Below, piece by piece: positions 43,696 to 52,522 of a DNA stretch of 64,000 bases (positions within the stretch are counted from its first letter, which is position 1; the number at the start of each line of letters is the position of its first letter). The notes beneath the pieces were generated by a model, which had not been told where the DNA came from, did no database searches, and worked only from the letters and a program-made list of their open reading frames with translations. The DNA comes from Candidatus Nitrosymbiomonas proteolyticus. Lineage in GTDB: Bacteria > Armatimonadota > Fimbriimonadia > Fimbriimonadales > Fimbriimonadaceae. The translations under genes and the position numbers were made by a program. The stretch covers positions 744,001-808,000 of the forward strand of contig AP021858.1 in assembly GCA_017347465.1 (NCBI GenBank). Direction: 5' to 3'.

Positions 43696-45099
43696 CTAGA
43701 ACTCCGCGCTCCCTGGCGTTCGGGCGAAGGGGATCACGTCGCGGATGTTCTTCATTCCCGTGACGTACATGAGCATTCGTTCGAGACCCAAGCCAAAGCC
43801 CGAATGAACCGCGCTGCCGTACCTGCGAAGATCGAGGTACCAGCCGTAAGCCTCTTCGGGCAATCCGGCCTCTCGAATCCGGCGCAAAAGCACGTCGTAC
43901 CGCTCCTCGCGCTGCGATCCGCCGATGATCTCGCCAATGCGAGGCGCCAACACATCCATGGCGGCAACCGTTTTGTCGTCGTCGTTCAGGCGCATATAGA
44001 AAGCCTTGATCTCCTTCGGATAGTCGTAGACGATCACGGGCCGTCCCACCTTCGTTTCGGTGAGCCACCTTTCGTGCTCGCTTTGCAGGTCGCAGCCCCA
44101 ACCCACAGGAAACTCGAACGGCTCCCCGCTCGATTCGAGCATCGTCATTGCCTCGCCGTAGGAAAGCCTCTCAAACGAAGAATTCGCCACCTGATCGAGC
44201 GTCGAGACAAGGTTGGGCTCGATCCGGAGGTTGAAAAACTCGACGTCCGCCGCACAACGATCGAGAACGTGCTGGACGATCGCCTTGAGGAATTCCTCCG
44301 CGAGGTTCATGTTGCCTTCAAGGCTGCAGAACGCCATCTCCGGCTCGATCATCCAGAACTCAGCGAGGTGGCGCGGCGTGTTGCTGTTCTCGGCTCGAAA
44401 GGTCGGGCCGAACGTATACACGTTGGTGAGCCCCAAGGCGAGCGCTTCAGCCTGGAGCTGCCCGCTCACCGTTAGAAACGCAGGTTTGCCGAAGAAGTCG
44501 TCACTCGCGGAGGCGCTCTTCAGGCGATAAGATGCGCCTTCGCCTTCGCCGTCGATGTCGAGTTGGCTCGTCACCGAAAACAGCGCGCCCGCGCCCTCGG
44601 CGTCGCTGGCGCTGATCAAGGGCGTGTGGATATAAGCGAACCCCCGCTCGTGGAAGAAGCTGTGGATGGCGAGCGAAACCTCAGACCGGACGCGAAACAC
44701 CGCTCCAAAGGTGTTGCCCCGAACCCTCAGATGTCCGATCTCTCTCAGAAACTCGAACGACGCGCCCTTCTTTTGCAGCGGATAGGTCGTGGGGTCGGAG
44801 GGCCCCAAAACCGTACAGGTCTCCGCGCGGAGTTCGATCGGTTGCCCTGCGGCGGGGGATGCGACGATCTCGCCCTCGAAGCGCACCGACGCCCCCGTCG
44901 TCACCAGCTTAAGAACCGAATCGTCGATCGAGTTCTCGGGAATGACCACCTGGAGGTCCCGCATCGACGAGCCGTCGCTCAACTGAACGAAGCTAACGCC
45001 CTTGCTGTCGCGACGCGTCTTGACCCACCCATAAGCAGCCGCCCTCGAACCGGGCTGAGCCGAGAGGAGGTCACGGATGTACTCGCGCCGATAGTCCAT
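43696..45099 (-). CDS. asnS: Asparaginyl-tRNA synthetase
   Basis: A 467-residue class IIb synthetase. The N-terminal OB fold ([20 protein letters not shown]) binds the anticodon. Motif 2 reads [20 protein letters not shown], with the Asn-specific residues of AsnRS, and motif 3 is [13 protein letters not shown], ending in the AsnRS-type [15 protein letters not shown]. Direct AsnRS means Asn-tRNA need not be made by amidation. It has a -10 element 9 nt upstream and leads the exporter genes. Confidence 0.97.
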   Translation of the reverse strand: MDYRREYIRDLLSAQPGSRAAAYGWVKTRRDSKGVSFVQLSDGSSMRDLQVVIPENSIDDSVLKLVTTGASVRFEGEIVASPAAGQPIELRAETCTVLGPSDPTTYPLQKKGASFEFLREIGHLRVRGNTFGAVFRVRSEVSLAIHSFFHERGFAYIHTPLISASDAEGAGALFSVTSQLDIDGEGEGASYRLKSASASDDFFGKPAFLTVSGQLQAEALALGLTNVYTFGPTFRAENSNTPRHLAEFWMIEPEMAFCSLEGNMNLAEEFLKAIVQHVLDRCAADVEFFNLRIEPNLVSTLDQVANSSFERLSYGEAMTMLESSGEPFEFPVGWGCDLQSEHERWLTETKVGRPVIVYDYPKEIKAFYMRLNDDDKTVAAMDVLAPRIGEIIGGSQREERYDVLLRRIREAGLPEEAYGWYLDLRRYGSAVHSGFGLGLERMLMYVTGMKNIRDVIPFARTPGSAEF

Positions 45100-45108
45100 C
45101 GAGCGGGG

Positions 45109-45114
45109 AGTTTA
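45109..45114 (-). promoter_or_regulatory. -10 element (TAAACT) of asnS
   Basis: TAAACT on the minus strand ends 9 nt before the asnS ATG at 45099, without a Shine-Dalgarno. Confidence 0.45.
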
Positions 45115-45141
45115 CCGGGTGGTTCGGCGGAGGTTCCGACC

Positions 45142-45420
45142 TTATTCCGATTGGGGCTCGGACTTGGCGGGGGCCTTCTTTGCCGGAGCCTTCTTCGCGG
45201 CAGGCTTTTTTGGCGCTTTGGCTGCCGGTTTTTCTGCGGCTTCGGTTTCTGGCTTCTTGGACTTCGCAGGCTTCGCGGCGGGCTTCTTGGCGGCGGGCTT
45301 TTTGGCTGCAGGCTCAGGCGCCTTGGCTAGCGTAGCCCCCTTGAGCTCGTTGATCAGTTCCTTGACCCGTTTTTCCTTTCTGTGGCGACGCTGGCGGATC
45401 TCTTTGTTTCGAATGCGCAT
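45142..45420 (-). CDS. Lys/Ala-rich histone H1-like small protein
   Basis: A 92-residue protein. Residues 1-28 are a very basic helix (IRNKEIRQRRHRKEKRVKEL). The rest is low-complexity KPAAK/APAKK repeats like the tail of eukaryotic H1 or bacterial HU/H1-like proteins. It probably binds nucleic acid non-specifically, but whether DNA, rRNA or another polyanion is unknown. The ATG at 45420 is chosen because the upstream frame lacks coding character. It lies between lgt and asnS. Confidence 0.75.
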   Translation of the reverse strand: MRIRNKEIRQRRHRKEKRVKELINELKGATLAKAPEPAAKKPAAKKPAAKPAKSKKPETEAAEKPAAKAPKKPAAKKAPAKKAPAKSEPQSE

Positions 45421-45478
45421 AAACCGGTGATTCCTTTGGGTTGGGGCTCGGCCCCTGATTGGCAGGACGTAGGATACC

Positions 45479-46270
45479 TCAGCCTTGGCTCGGAGCCGGG
45501 TCTTCGGTGGAAAGATCTGGCTTCGCGCCGTTTCGCCGACCCCAGACCGCATAGAGCCCGATTCCCAGAATCGCCATCACCGCGGCGGCGATGTGAGCCT
45601 CGGTGAGGGGGAGGTTCGCGATCGTCGTCGAGGTGACGCCCGCCCGGAAGAACTCGTACGCGAACCGGGCCACCCCGTAGACGACGAGCATCGCGGCGAA
45701 CGACTGGCCCAGGGCCAGCCCTTTCTTCTCGATCCGATGCAGAATCCACGCCCCCGCGACGAGCATCAAGGAGTCGTAGATTTGAGCCGGGTGGTGCAAC
45801 TCGCTGTACCCTTCCACATGGATTCCCCAGGGCAGATCGCAGACGCCGCCGTAGCAGCACCCGTTCAGGAGACACCCGACGCGGCCGATGGCGTGGCCGA
45901 TCAGGACGGGCACCGCCGCCGTATCGAGGAGCGCGAGCAGCGGCTTCTTGGCTCGCCAAGCGAAGCCCCAAGCGGCGAAGAAGCCGAAAATCAAGCCCCC
46001 AAAGCTCGTAAGCCCGCGAAACTGAAGGGTCCAAAGTTCTTGGGGGTTCTGTCGGTAGTACTCCAACGATTGCAGAATGAAGACGACGCGAGCGCCGATG
46101 ATGCCCAAGAGCAAGATGGCGAAGCTCGCATCGGTGATTTGCTGCGGGGTGAGCCCGTACCGCTTCGCACGCCTTCGCGCGAGATAAACCCCGGCAAGGA
46201 AGGCGATCAGGATCGCAAAGCCGTAGCTGTAGACCTTGAATTCGCCGATTTGGAAGAGGATGGGGTGCAT
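45479..46270 (-). CDS. lgt: Prolipoprotein diacylglyceryl transferase
   Basis: A 263-residue integral membrane enzyme that attaches diacylglycerol to the lipobox Cys of prolipoproteins. At least six hydrophobic segments are present, and the signature HAIGRVGCLLNGCCYG with the essential Arg lies near residue 146-161. A conserved Tyr/His start motif (SYGFAILIAFLAG) is also seen. It serves lipoproteins such as those at 9.2, 46.3 and 52.5 kb. It is part of the minus-strand series downstream of the pyr genes. Confidence 0.96.
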   Translation of the reverse strand: MHPILFQIGEFKVYSYGFAILIAFLAGVYLARRRAKRYGLTPQQITDASFAILLLGIIGARVVFILQSLEYYRQNPQELWTLQFRGLTSFGGLIFGFFAAWGFAWRAKKPLLALLDTAAVPVLIGHAIGRVGCLLNGCCYGGVCDLPWGIHVEGYSELHHPAQIYDSLMLVAGAWILHRIEKKGLALGQSFAAMLVVYGVARFAYEFFRAGVTSTTIANLPLTEAHIAAAVMAILGIGLYAVWGRRNGAKPDLSTEDPAPSQG

Positions 46271-46332
46271 ACGCGCTCGATCCTGCCGGGGCGGAGTGTA
46301 CCTTCGCGCACGTCCGTCGCCCGGGAGGGGTC

Positions 46333-47124
46333 CTACAGAACGGCCTGGTGCGAAAGCGCCTGGTCAGCTCGCTCGGCGGCCTTCTTCGCAGCAAGGTCAT
46401 CCCCGGCCGCTTGGTACAGTTCGATCACCTTCTGCCAGGCCTTTCGCACGTGAATGACCTTCGCGCCCACGAAGGCTTGACCAGAAGGGGAATCCACATC
46501 GACGACGACCTGCAAGTGCTGGCCGATCGCCTCCTCGACGAGCTGAGCGAGCTCCCGATCCACGCTCTTGCCTTCGAGGGGCGGAACGATCTCGTAAAGC
46601 ACGCTCATCAGGATAGGCGCCTTGTCTTTGGGGGCGACCTCAAAAGTGCCGCGCGCCAGTTCGATCGCCTCCTTGGCCTTGCCCGTATGGGCGAGGCACT
46701 GAGCCAGCCGAAGGCTGTCGTTGACGACCCGGTCCACGTCGTTTTCCCGCCGCGCCCATTCGAGCGCAGTTTCATAGATCGGAATGGCACGGTCCCACAT
46801 CCGCGCCGTTCGAAACGCGTCGGCATAACGCCAAGCCTGCTCGGACTTGATCCGGGCGACATCGACCGATTGCGTGAGCTTTTCTGCGTAGTGCGTCAGG
46901 TACTCATTCCGCTCTTGATCGGTGAGTTCTCCCCGAAGCACTCGCTCCTGAAGCGCGTTCGCCGCCCGTGCAAGGTTCCGCTGGATCACCTCGGGCTGCA
47001 ACTCGCCGACCGCCTCGGGGTCGTTCGGGTCAGGGGGCGATCCCAAGCTGCAACCGCCAGCCGAAAGGAGCAGGGCCGCAGCGGCGAGCCCGATTGCGAA
47101 AGGGGCCATGCGCCACTTTCCCAT
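46333..47124 (-). CDS. TPR-like lipoprotein of unknown function
   Basis: A 263-residue lipoprotein. The signal peptide ends in the lipobox SAGGC (Cys about residue 25). The mature part is helical with TPR-like repeats (YADAFRTARMWDRAIPIYETAL; LRLAQCLAHTGKAKEAIELA; AWQKVIELYQAAGDDLAAKKA), a scaffold for protein binding. The ATG overlaps the pyrC stop as TAATG, so it is translationally coupled to pyrC, although no link to pyrimidine synthesis is evident. Confidence 0.85.
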   Translation of the reverse strand: MGKWRMAPFAIGLAAAALLLSAGGCSLGSPPDPNDPEAVGELQPEVIQRNLARAANALQERVLRGELTDQERNEYLTHYAEKLTQSVDVARIKSEQAWRYADAFRTARMWDRAIPIYETALEWARRENDVDRVVNDSLRLAQCLAHTGKAKEAIELARGTFEVAPKDKAPILMSVLYEIVPPLEGKSVDRELAQLVEEAIGQHLQVVVDVDSPSGQAFVGAKVIHVRKAWQKVIELYQAAGDDLAAKKAAERADQALSHQAVL

Positions 47125-48446
47125 TACATCACCGTGGCGTAGCGCTTGCTGTCGAACATCACGTCGCGGTAAACCTCCACGCCGCAGAAGGTCAGAACCG
47201 GCTTTCCGCGAAGTTCAGATCCGTGGAACGGGCTGTTCTTGCTCTTGCTGAACGTTCGATTCACATCGAAGACCCACTCGACGTTGGGGTCGATCACGGT
47301 GACCTGGGCCACAGGCGCTGCGCCGGGCTTGAGGGTTCCCGCATCCAGCCTCAGAATCTGGGCGGGGGTCGTCGACAGCTTGCGAATCGTTTCGAGAGGG
47401 CTGAGAACGCCCCGGTGGGTGAGGTAGGTGAGCGTCACGCCCACGACCGATTCAATCCCGACGACGCCAAAAGGGGCTTCCTCAAAGGGAGCGTGAACCT
47501 CGTGCGCCGCGTGGGGCGAATGGTCGCTGGAGATGCAGTCGATCGTACCGTCCTGAAGGGCCTGGAGGATGATGTCCACATCCACCTCCGTCCGCAGCGG
47601 GGGCTGCATCTTGTACCTCGTGTCGAAGTCGCCGACCGCGTTTTCGGTGAACACGAAGTGCGGCGGCGCGACTTCGCACGTGACTGGGGCGCCCAGGTGC
47701 TTGGCTTGCCGGATGAGCTCGATCGTGCCCCACGTGCTCACGCGCATGATGTGAAGCTGGCAGCCCGCGTGCATGGCGAGGATGCAGTTCCGCGCGATGG
47801 CGACCTCTTCGGCGCTGCGAGGGATCCCGTGGAGACCCAACATAGCGCTCATGTCGCCCTCGTTCATCGCCCCTCCCTTCAGCAAGGAGGCGTCCTCGCA
47901 GTGGGCGATGATCGGCAGATCGAGCTGAACGCAAAACTCCATCGCCTGCTTCATCACCAGTGCGTCTTGCGTCGGGTAGCCCTCATCGGAAGCCGCGACG
48001 ATTCCGGCCCTCTTGAGCGCGGCGAGGTCGCTGAGGTGCTTGCCCTCCAGGCCCTTCGTCAACGCGCCGACCGGGGCGACGAACACTCCCCCAGCCTCGG
48101 GCGATGCGGCCCTGTCGAGGATGAAGTCGATCAGCGTCGGGCTGTCGAGCGGAGGCTCCGTATTGGGCATGCAGCAGATGTTCGTGTAGCCGCCCGCCGC
48201 CGCCGCCTGGGTCCCTGTCAGGATGGTTTCCTTGTGCTCCCCGCCCGGCTCGCGCAAATGAACGTGGAGGTCGACGAGTCCAGGGCAGATCCAAAGGCCC
48301 GAGCAATCGTAAACCTCATCGACGTCGTTGATTCTGATATCGGGGCCGATCTCAGCGATCTGCGCGTCCTCGATCAGCACGCTCCCTACGGTGTCCAGGT
48401 CTTGCGAGGGGTCAAGGATTCTGCCGTTCTTGAGAAGTAGTTTCAT
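47124..48446 (-). CDS. pyrC: Dihydroorotase (type I)
   Basis: A 440-residue zinc enzyme that closes carbamoyl-aspartate to dihydroorotate in pyrimidine synthesis. The metal motif VDLHVHLREPG lies near residue 58, the Asn/Met motif NICCMPNTEPPLD near 90, and the catalytic Asp is in SSDHSPHAAHEV near 300. It overlaps the pyrB stop by 4 nt (ATGA). The next gene, a lipoprotein, overlaps its stop as TAATG. Confidence 0.96.
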   Translation of the reverse strand: MKLLLKNGRILDPSQDLDTVGSVLIEDAQIAEIGPDIRINDVDEVYDCSGLWICPGLVDLHVHLREPGGEHKETILTGTQAAAAGGYTNICCMPNTEPPLDSPTLIDFILDRAASPEAGGVFVAPVGALTKGLEGKHLSDLAALKRAGIVAASDEGYPTQDALVMKQAMEFCVQLDLPIIAHCEDASLLKGGAMNEGDMSAMLGLHGIPRSAEEVAIARNCILAMHAGCQLHIMRVSTWGTIELIRQAKHLGAPVTCEVAPPHFVFTENAVGDFDTRYKMQPPLRTEVDVDIILQALQDGTIDCISSDHSPHAAHEVHAPFEEAPFGVVGIESVVGVTLTYLTHRGVLSPLETIRKLSTTPAQILRLDAGTLKPGAAPVAQVTVIDPNVEWVFDVNRTFSKSKNSPFHGSELRGKPVLTFCGVEVYRDVMFDSKRYATVM

Positions 48447-49423
48447 GCTTTCGCCTTCGTCTTGGTCGCCTTGGGTTTCGCGGCGGGTTTCTTGGGCCCC
48501 TCAGAGCGGGATTTCCGCTTGCCCCCGAACGCCCAATAGAGGCCCGCCATGCGCACGAAGATGCCGTTCTCGACCTGTTGCGTGATCGCCGACTGCTCGC
48601 CGTCTGCCGCGAGGTCATCGACTTCGACCCCCCGGTTGAGCGGTCCTGGGTGCATCACAAGGCAATCGGGAGCGGCATATCGAAGGCTCCGGGCGTTGAC
48701 CTGATAGAGCTTCGCATATTCGGCGATCGAACTCAGCGCGGTTCCCTCCATCCGTTCTTTCTGGAGCCTAAGGCACATCACCACATCGGCGTTGTCGATC
48801 CCCTCTTCGAGATCGTAATAGATGTTGGCGGGCAGCATCGCGCCATGAGCGGGCATCAACGTTCGTGGGCCCACAAATCGAACCTCGTTGCCGAGTTTCG
48901 AGAACAGCCAAGCGTTGGATCGAGCTACCCTCGAATGCAGCACGTCGCCCACGATCGCAACCCGCAGGTCCGAGAGCCGACCCTTGCGTTCGAGTACGGT
49001 CAAGGCGTCCCCAAGCGCCTGCGTCGGGTGCTCGTGCATGCCGTCACCGGCGTTGAGAACTGGCCCCGTAAAGTACTGCGCGGCCAGAAGTGGGGACCCG
49101 CTCATTCGATGCCGGATCACCAGCCCGTTCAACCTCTCATACCGGAGGGTGAGGATCGTGTCCTTGAGCGTCTCGCCCTTGTTCATCGAGCTTCCCGGCT
49201 GAGAAAAGTTCGCGATCCTCATGCCGAGATAGTGAGCCGCTCGCTCAAAAGAGACTCGCGTGCGTGTGGAGGGCTCGAAGAACAACATGCCAAGCGTCAA
49301 CCGGCCCATATCGGGTAGCGGCTTGCCCGAAAGGACGCGAGACTTCATCTCGACGGCGAGGTCGAGAAACTCCTCGATCTGCGCCCGGTCCATATCTCGG
49401 ATCGTCAGTAGGTTCCTGTACAT
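48443..49423 (-). CDS. pyrB: Aspartate carbamoyltransferase with Lys/Ala-rich tail
   Basis: A 326-residue catalytic chain that joins carbamoyl phosphate and aspartate. The carbamoyl-phosphate motif FFEPSTRTRVSFE is near residue 49, with GDGMHEHPTQAL near 125, and the aspartate loop region HPGPLNRGVE near 268. The last about 25 residues, after GLYWAF, are a basic KPAAKPKATKTKAKA-like tail absent from typical PyrB. No pyrI regulatory chain is present. It follows pyrR by 3 nt. Confidence 0.96.
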   Translation of the reverse strand: MYRNLLTIRDMDRAQIEEFLDLAVEMKSRVLSGKPLPDMGRLTLGMLFFEPSTRTRVSFERAAHYLGMRIANFSQPGSSMNKGETLKDTILTLRYERLNGLVIRHRMSGSPLLAAQYFTGPVLNAGDGMHEHPTQALGDALTVLERKGRLSDLRVAIVGDVLHSRVARSNAWLFSKLGNEVRFVGPRTLMPAHGAMLPANIYYDLEEGIDNADVVMCLRLQKERMEGTALSSIAEYAKLYQVNARSLRYAAPDCLVMHPGPLNRGVEVDDLAADGEQSAITQQVENGIFVRMAGLYWAFGGKRKSRSEGPKKPAAKPKATKTKAKA

Positions 49424-49426
49424 GTT

Positions 49427-49960
49427 TCAGTTCCCCTCGGCCTCGCCGCGCTCGAGCAGCACCGCGTCTTCTCCTTCGATTTCGGCAAACAGCACCCGCA
49501 CATGATCGGATCTTTCCGTCTGGATCACCCGCCCGCAGTAGTCGGGTTGAATCGGCAACTCTCGATGCCCCCGGTCCAGCAGAACCGCCAAGCGCACGAC
49601 TTGGGGCCTCCCGAACTGGAACAGCGCGTCCAACGCGGCCCGGGACGTTCGGCCCGTGTAGATCAACTCATCGACGAGGATGACCTTCTTGCCGGTGACC
49701 TCAAAGGCGATCTCGGTCTCGTCGTTAGGCTCACCGGGACGGTCGTCTCGGAACCCCGCGATGCTCAGCTTTCCGCAAGGCACCTGCACACCCTCGATTT
49801 GCGACATCGCAAAGGAGAGCCTCTTGGCGAGCTGCCACCCCCGCTTGACGACGCCGACCACGACCAAGTCTTCCGCTCCGTGGTTGGATTCGAGGACCTC
49901 ATGGGCAAGCCTACCCAGCGTTCGTCGAATGTCGGCTGAATCGAGGAGCCTTATGCTCAT
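49427..49960 (-). CDS. pyrR: PyrR bifunctional regulator / uracil phosphoribosyltransferase
   Basis: A 177-residue phosphoribosyltransferase-fold protein. In other bacteria it binds pyr leader RNA to cause attenuation and has uracil phosphoribosyltransferase activity. The PRPP-binding motif KVILVDELIYTGRTSRAALD lies near residue 95-114. The family motif normally has two acidic residues (VDD), here VDE. It opens the pyrRBC group. The 9-nt gap to the upstream gene leaves no room for a classical leader there, so regulation may act farther upstream or be lost. Confidence 0.95.
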   Translation of the reverse strand: MSIRLLDSADIRRTLGRLAHEVLESNHGAEDLVVVGVVKRGWQLAKRLSFAMSQIEGVQVPCGKLSIAGFRDDRPGEPNDETEIAFEVTGKKVILVDELIYTGRTSRAALDALFQFGRPQVVRLAVLLDRGHRELPIQPDYCGRVIQTERSDHVRVLFAEIEGEDAVLLERGEAEGN

Positions 49961-49969
49961 CGTTGCTGA

Positions 49970-51097
49970 TTATGGCGACTTAGAGCTAACCGTTGCCAAG
50001 AACGAGCGAGTCCCTGACCTCGAAGTCCGGACTTGATTCCATTGCGCGAGCTGTTTGGCGCGGGTGGTGTCGTAGTAAGCGGCGAACGTGGGCGCGCGCT
50101 GCGGGCTCCAGACCAACACCCCAGGACCGACCCGCGCGAGCCCGGCAGAGTCCGGAAGCAGCAGCTTTGTGCCCGCAGCGAGATCGTGCAGCCAAACGTT
50201 GGTTTCTTCGTGCGCGACCGCCAGCCAGGGGGGCTCGCGATCCAGGAGCCGAATCGACCCTCGTGTCTCCATGAGGTACCGGCGGCTCCCTGTGGGGATG
50301 TCGAATCGGCCCAGGATGAGGGAGCCGTGCGCGGTTCCTTCGACGAAAGCGGTGAGTCGGGAGCCGCAACGGGTGAGCCATCGAAGGTTCGCGCCGGCGA
50401 TCTTGAAATAGAACTCGCGCGTCGAAGGGTCATAGCCTGCAAGTCCCCACCGGCCATCGTCCAGTTTGGAGAAAGCTGCGATCCCGTCGCTCACGACGAA
50501 GAGCCGATCGAAGCTGTCGTTGAGCGAAACGGGCTTGCGGGCTTCGATGGGTTCGATCGCGGCGGGGCTCGCCCCCCGATCAAAGTCGATCGAGCGTCCT
50601 TCCAGCCTCCCCACGAGGTACGGGGCGGGATTCTCAGAGGTGAGGTCTACCGCGAAGAGCGCCTCCAACCAAAGGGCTCCCGAAACATCGTGCCACCTCA
50701 AAAGGAAGTAGGCTTTGTCGTCGAGCCGAACCGCCCCGCTGAGCGCGGTCGCTCCGGCGGTCCGTTGCTTGGCTCGAATGGCGAGATCGTTCGCGCCGAT
50801 TTGCTCTGCGGTGAACAGCTTCGGGCTTCGCGCCGCATCGGGCATTCGCGTGGTCTTCACGTGGTTGCCGTTTCGGACCGAAAGTCCGCGGGAGTCCCAC
50901 ACGGCGAATACGTCGTCCTTTCGGAAGAGAACGCTCGTTCGCGGCGCCTCCTCCTTGAGAACCGCTTCGAGGGAGTGCTTGTGCGCTCCGGCCGGCGTTT
51001 GGAGGTAGAACGTGTTGTTTCCGAACGTCAGAGCGTGTCCGGTGGGAGATACGCCGGTTTGAATCGCCGCGCCGAGAAGCAAGACCGAAACGACCAT
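49970..51097 (-). CDS. Secreted protein of unknown function, possible beta-propeller
   Basis: A 375-residue protein with an N-terminal signal peptide (about residues 1-17) and repeating beta segments (FYLQTPAGAHKHSL, VWDSRGLSVRNGN, AYFLLRWHDVSGA, EFYFKIAGANLRWL, VLVWSPQRAPTFAAYY) compatible with a beta-propeller-type fold. No catalytic motif is seen. The ATG at 51097 is chosen for the signal peptide; a -10-like TACACT is 14 nt upstream. It lies 9 nt before pyrR, and its co-transcription with the pyr genes is likely. Confidence 0.7.
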   Translation of the reverse strand: MVVSVLLLGAAIQTGVSPTGHALTFGNNTFYLQTPAGAHKHSLEAVLKEEAPRTSVLFRKDDVFAVWDSRGLSVRNGNHVKTTRMPDAARSPKLFTAEQIGANDLAIRAKQRTAGATALSGAVRLDDKAYFLLRWHDVSGALWLEALFAVDLTSENPAPYLVGRLEGRSIDFDRGASPAAIEPIEARKPVSLNDSFDRLFVVSDGIAAFSKLDDGRWGLAGYDPSTREFYFKIAGANLRWLTRCGSRLTAFVEGTAHGSLILGRFDIPTGSRRYLMETRGSIRLLDREPPWLAVAHEETNVWLHDLAAGTKLLLPDSAGLARVGPGVLVWSPQRAPTFAAYYDTTRAKQLAQWNQVRTSRSGTRSFLATVSSKSP

Positions 51098-51111
51098 CGA
51101 GGTTGACTGCA

Positions 51112-51117
51112 AGTGTA
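51112..51117 (-). promoter_or_regulatory. -10 element (TACACT) of the secreted protein-pyrRBC series
   Basis: TACACT on the minus strand ends 14 nt before the ATG at 51097. It would give a leader of only a few bases. Confidence 0.35.
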
Positions 51118-51358
51118 CTGTGAGGACTGCGCCCTTTGGGACTCTGAAGCCGCAAAGTGTAAGAATGGGAAGCTCAACCCGGCCGATTGGGGCGGGGCGG
51201 TTTCCGTCGCCAACGTTTATGGCTTGCGCGCGATTTGCGTCTTCAACGACTTCCGGGAAAGGCTGATCCTCTCTCGCGCGGCAACTTGCGGAGAATCTGC
51301 CGCCGAGCCGCAAGATCAGTGCATCGTCCCAACGGGCTCCGACAACAACACGGCGTAA
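51113..51358 (+). CDS. Small cysteine-rich protein of unknown function
   Basis: An 81-residue protein. The first half is dense and conserved-looking: YCEDCALWDSEAAKCKNGK, then a VANVYGLRAICVFNDFRERLI core. Four Cys in CxxC...C...C spacing could bind metal or an Fe-S cluster. The C-terminal 28 residues look unstructured. GTG at 51113 is the only sensible start; it is 15 nt from the start of the divergent secreted-protein gene. The 3' end overlaps the convergent VOC gene by 43 nt, so a shorter form is possible. Confidence 0.6.
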   Translation: MYCEDCALWDSEAAKCKNGKLNPADWGGAVSVANVYGLRAICVFNDFRERLILSRAATCGESAAEPQDQCIVPTGSDNNTA

Positions 51359-51702
51359 CCGTCCGGGTCCGCCACCAGAAGGGTCCGCTCGCCCCAAACA
51401 GCCATTTCAAGCCCGCGCAGAATGGTGACCTTGTGGTCGATCAGGAACTTGGACACTTGGGGAAGGTTTCCAATCCGGAAGTTGATCACCTGGCCCCCTG
51501 CCCGGTCCAGCATGGGGTTTTGCTCGTTGGCGGGCTGCTGGAGAAGGAGGATTTCGGTCGCGCCGGTCGAGAGGTACGCGAGCCTATGGCCGTCCCAGTC
51601 CTCCTCGTGCCGCACCGGAAGGTGAAGGAGTCCGTGATAGAACTCCAGCGACACGTCCATGTCTCGGACATCCAATATGAGGCTCGTAAACTGACAGGCC
51701 AT
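51316..51702 (-). CDS. VOC (glyoxalase/dioxygenase) family protein
   Basis: A 128-residue vicinal-oxygen-chelate fold protein. Two beta-alpha-beta-beta-beta modules are visible: FTSLILDVRDMDVSLEFYHGL and, after LDRAGGQVINFRIG, RTLLVADPDGYAVLLSEP. Such proteins act in lyase, dioxygenase or resistance roles. The metal ligands cannot be fixed by eye, and the first-module His is not obvious, so activity is unknown. The ATG at 51702 is chosen because the fold starts there. Confidence 0.85.
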   Translation of the reverse strand: MACQFTSLILDVRDMDVSLEFYHGLLHLPVRHEEDWDGHRLAYLSTGATEILLLQQPANEQNPMLDRAGGQVINFRIGNLPQVSKFLIDHKVTILRGLEMAVWGERTLLVADPDGYAVLLSEPVGTMH

Positions 51703-51791
51703 GGTCCACTTTGCTCTCGGTAGGTTCCTTTCGGCGCCGTGGGGAAAGACTCCTTCCGATCTATTCCGAAACTCGCCGCCCAACCCGGCGT

Positions 51792-51797
51792 CATAAT
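51792..51797 (+). promoter_or_regulatory. -10-like element (CATAAT) of the zinc-ribbon gene
   Basis: CATAAT ends 5 nt before the ATG at 51803, with no Shine-Dalgarno. Confidence 0.5.
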
Positions 51798-51802
51798 AGG
51801 CC

Positions 51803-52522
51803 ATGTCTCCCGATGCGCTCTTTCGACTCTGGCAGCTTCACCAAATCGACGCGGCCATTGTCGAGATTCGCGCACGGGCCGCGGGGCTCGATCCGGGACG
51901 CGAGATTCAGCGCGAGATCGACCGGCTTTCCCAACTCCTTGCGGGCGCTCAAGAGCGCTACCATCAGCTCGCGGGCGAGCAGGCCGACCTGGAACTGAAG
52001 CAAAAGGGCATCGACGAGAAGATCGCGAAGTTCGAGAAAGACCTCTTTAGCGGGCGAATCGTCAACCCGCGCGAAGTCGAAGCGATGCAGAGGGAGATCG
52101 AGATGCTCCGCAGGCAGCGCGGAGAGGCCGATGTCCGAATCCTCGAACTCTGGGAACTCGTACCGCCTGCAAAGGCCGAATCTGAGGCGCTGCAACGCCA
52201 GATCGAAGAGCAGCAAAGGCTCCTTGCGGCCCACCAGAAGCAGGTTCTTCAGTTCAAATCGCAGTTGGAGGACGCCTTCAAGAAGCGGACCGAGGAGCGG
52301 CCCGAGGCCGTGTCCCGCGTCGATCCCATGCTTCTCACGAGGTACGAGTCCATCCGAAAGAACCACGGTGGGATCGGGATGACTCGAGTTGGGAAGGATC
52401 AAATGTGCGAGCGCTGCGGTACGAAAGTGCCCCTGAAGGGCCTCGAACTCGCTAAGGAAGGGAGGCTTGCACTGTGTGAGTCTTGCCACAGAATCCTTTA
52501 CGTTTCTGAGGCGATCGCATGA
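51803..52522 (+). CDS. Coiled-coil protein with C4 zinc ribbon (CdsZ-like)
   Basis: A 239-residue protein. Residues about 20-170 are a long coiled coil with heptads (QREIEMLRRQRGEADVRILELWEL). Residues about 195-235 form a zinc ribbon: CERCGTKVPLKG and, later, CESCHRILYV. This is the zf-RING_7 group seen beside RNase H or NIF3-like genes in many bacteria and thought to handle nucleic acid, though a molecular role is not settled. Its stop overlaps the lipoprotein start by 4 nt (ATGA). Confidence 0.9.
   Translation: MSPDALFRLWQLHQIDAAIVEIRARAAGLDPGREIQREIDRLSQLLAGAQERYHQLAGEQADLELKQKGIDEKIAKFEKDLFSGRIVNPREVEAMQREIEMLRRQRGEADVRILELWELVPPAKAESEALQRQIEEQQRLLAAHQKQVLQFKSQLEDAFKKRTEERPEAVSRVDPMLLTRYESIRKNHGGIGMTRVGKDQMCERCGTKVPLKGLELAKEGRLALCESCHRILYVSEAIA

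Noticed and set aside
46968-48440. A 490-codon open frame antisense to pyrC
   Set aside because: Shadow frame of pyrC, with no motif and no initiation signal.
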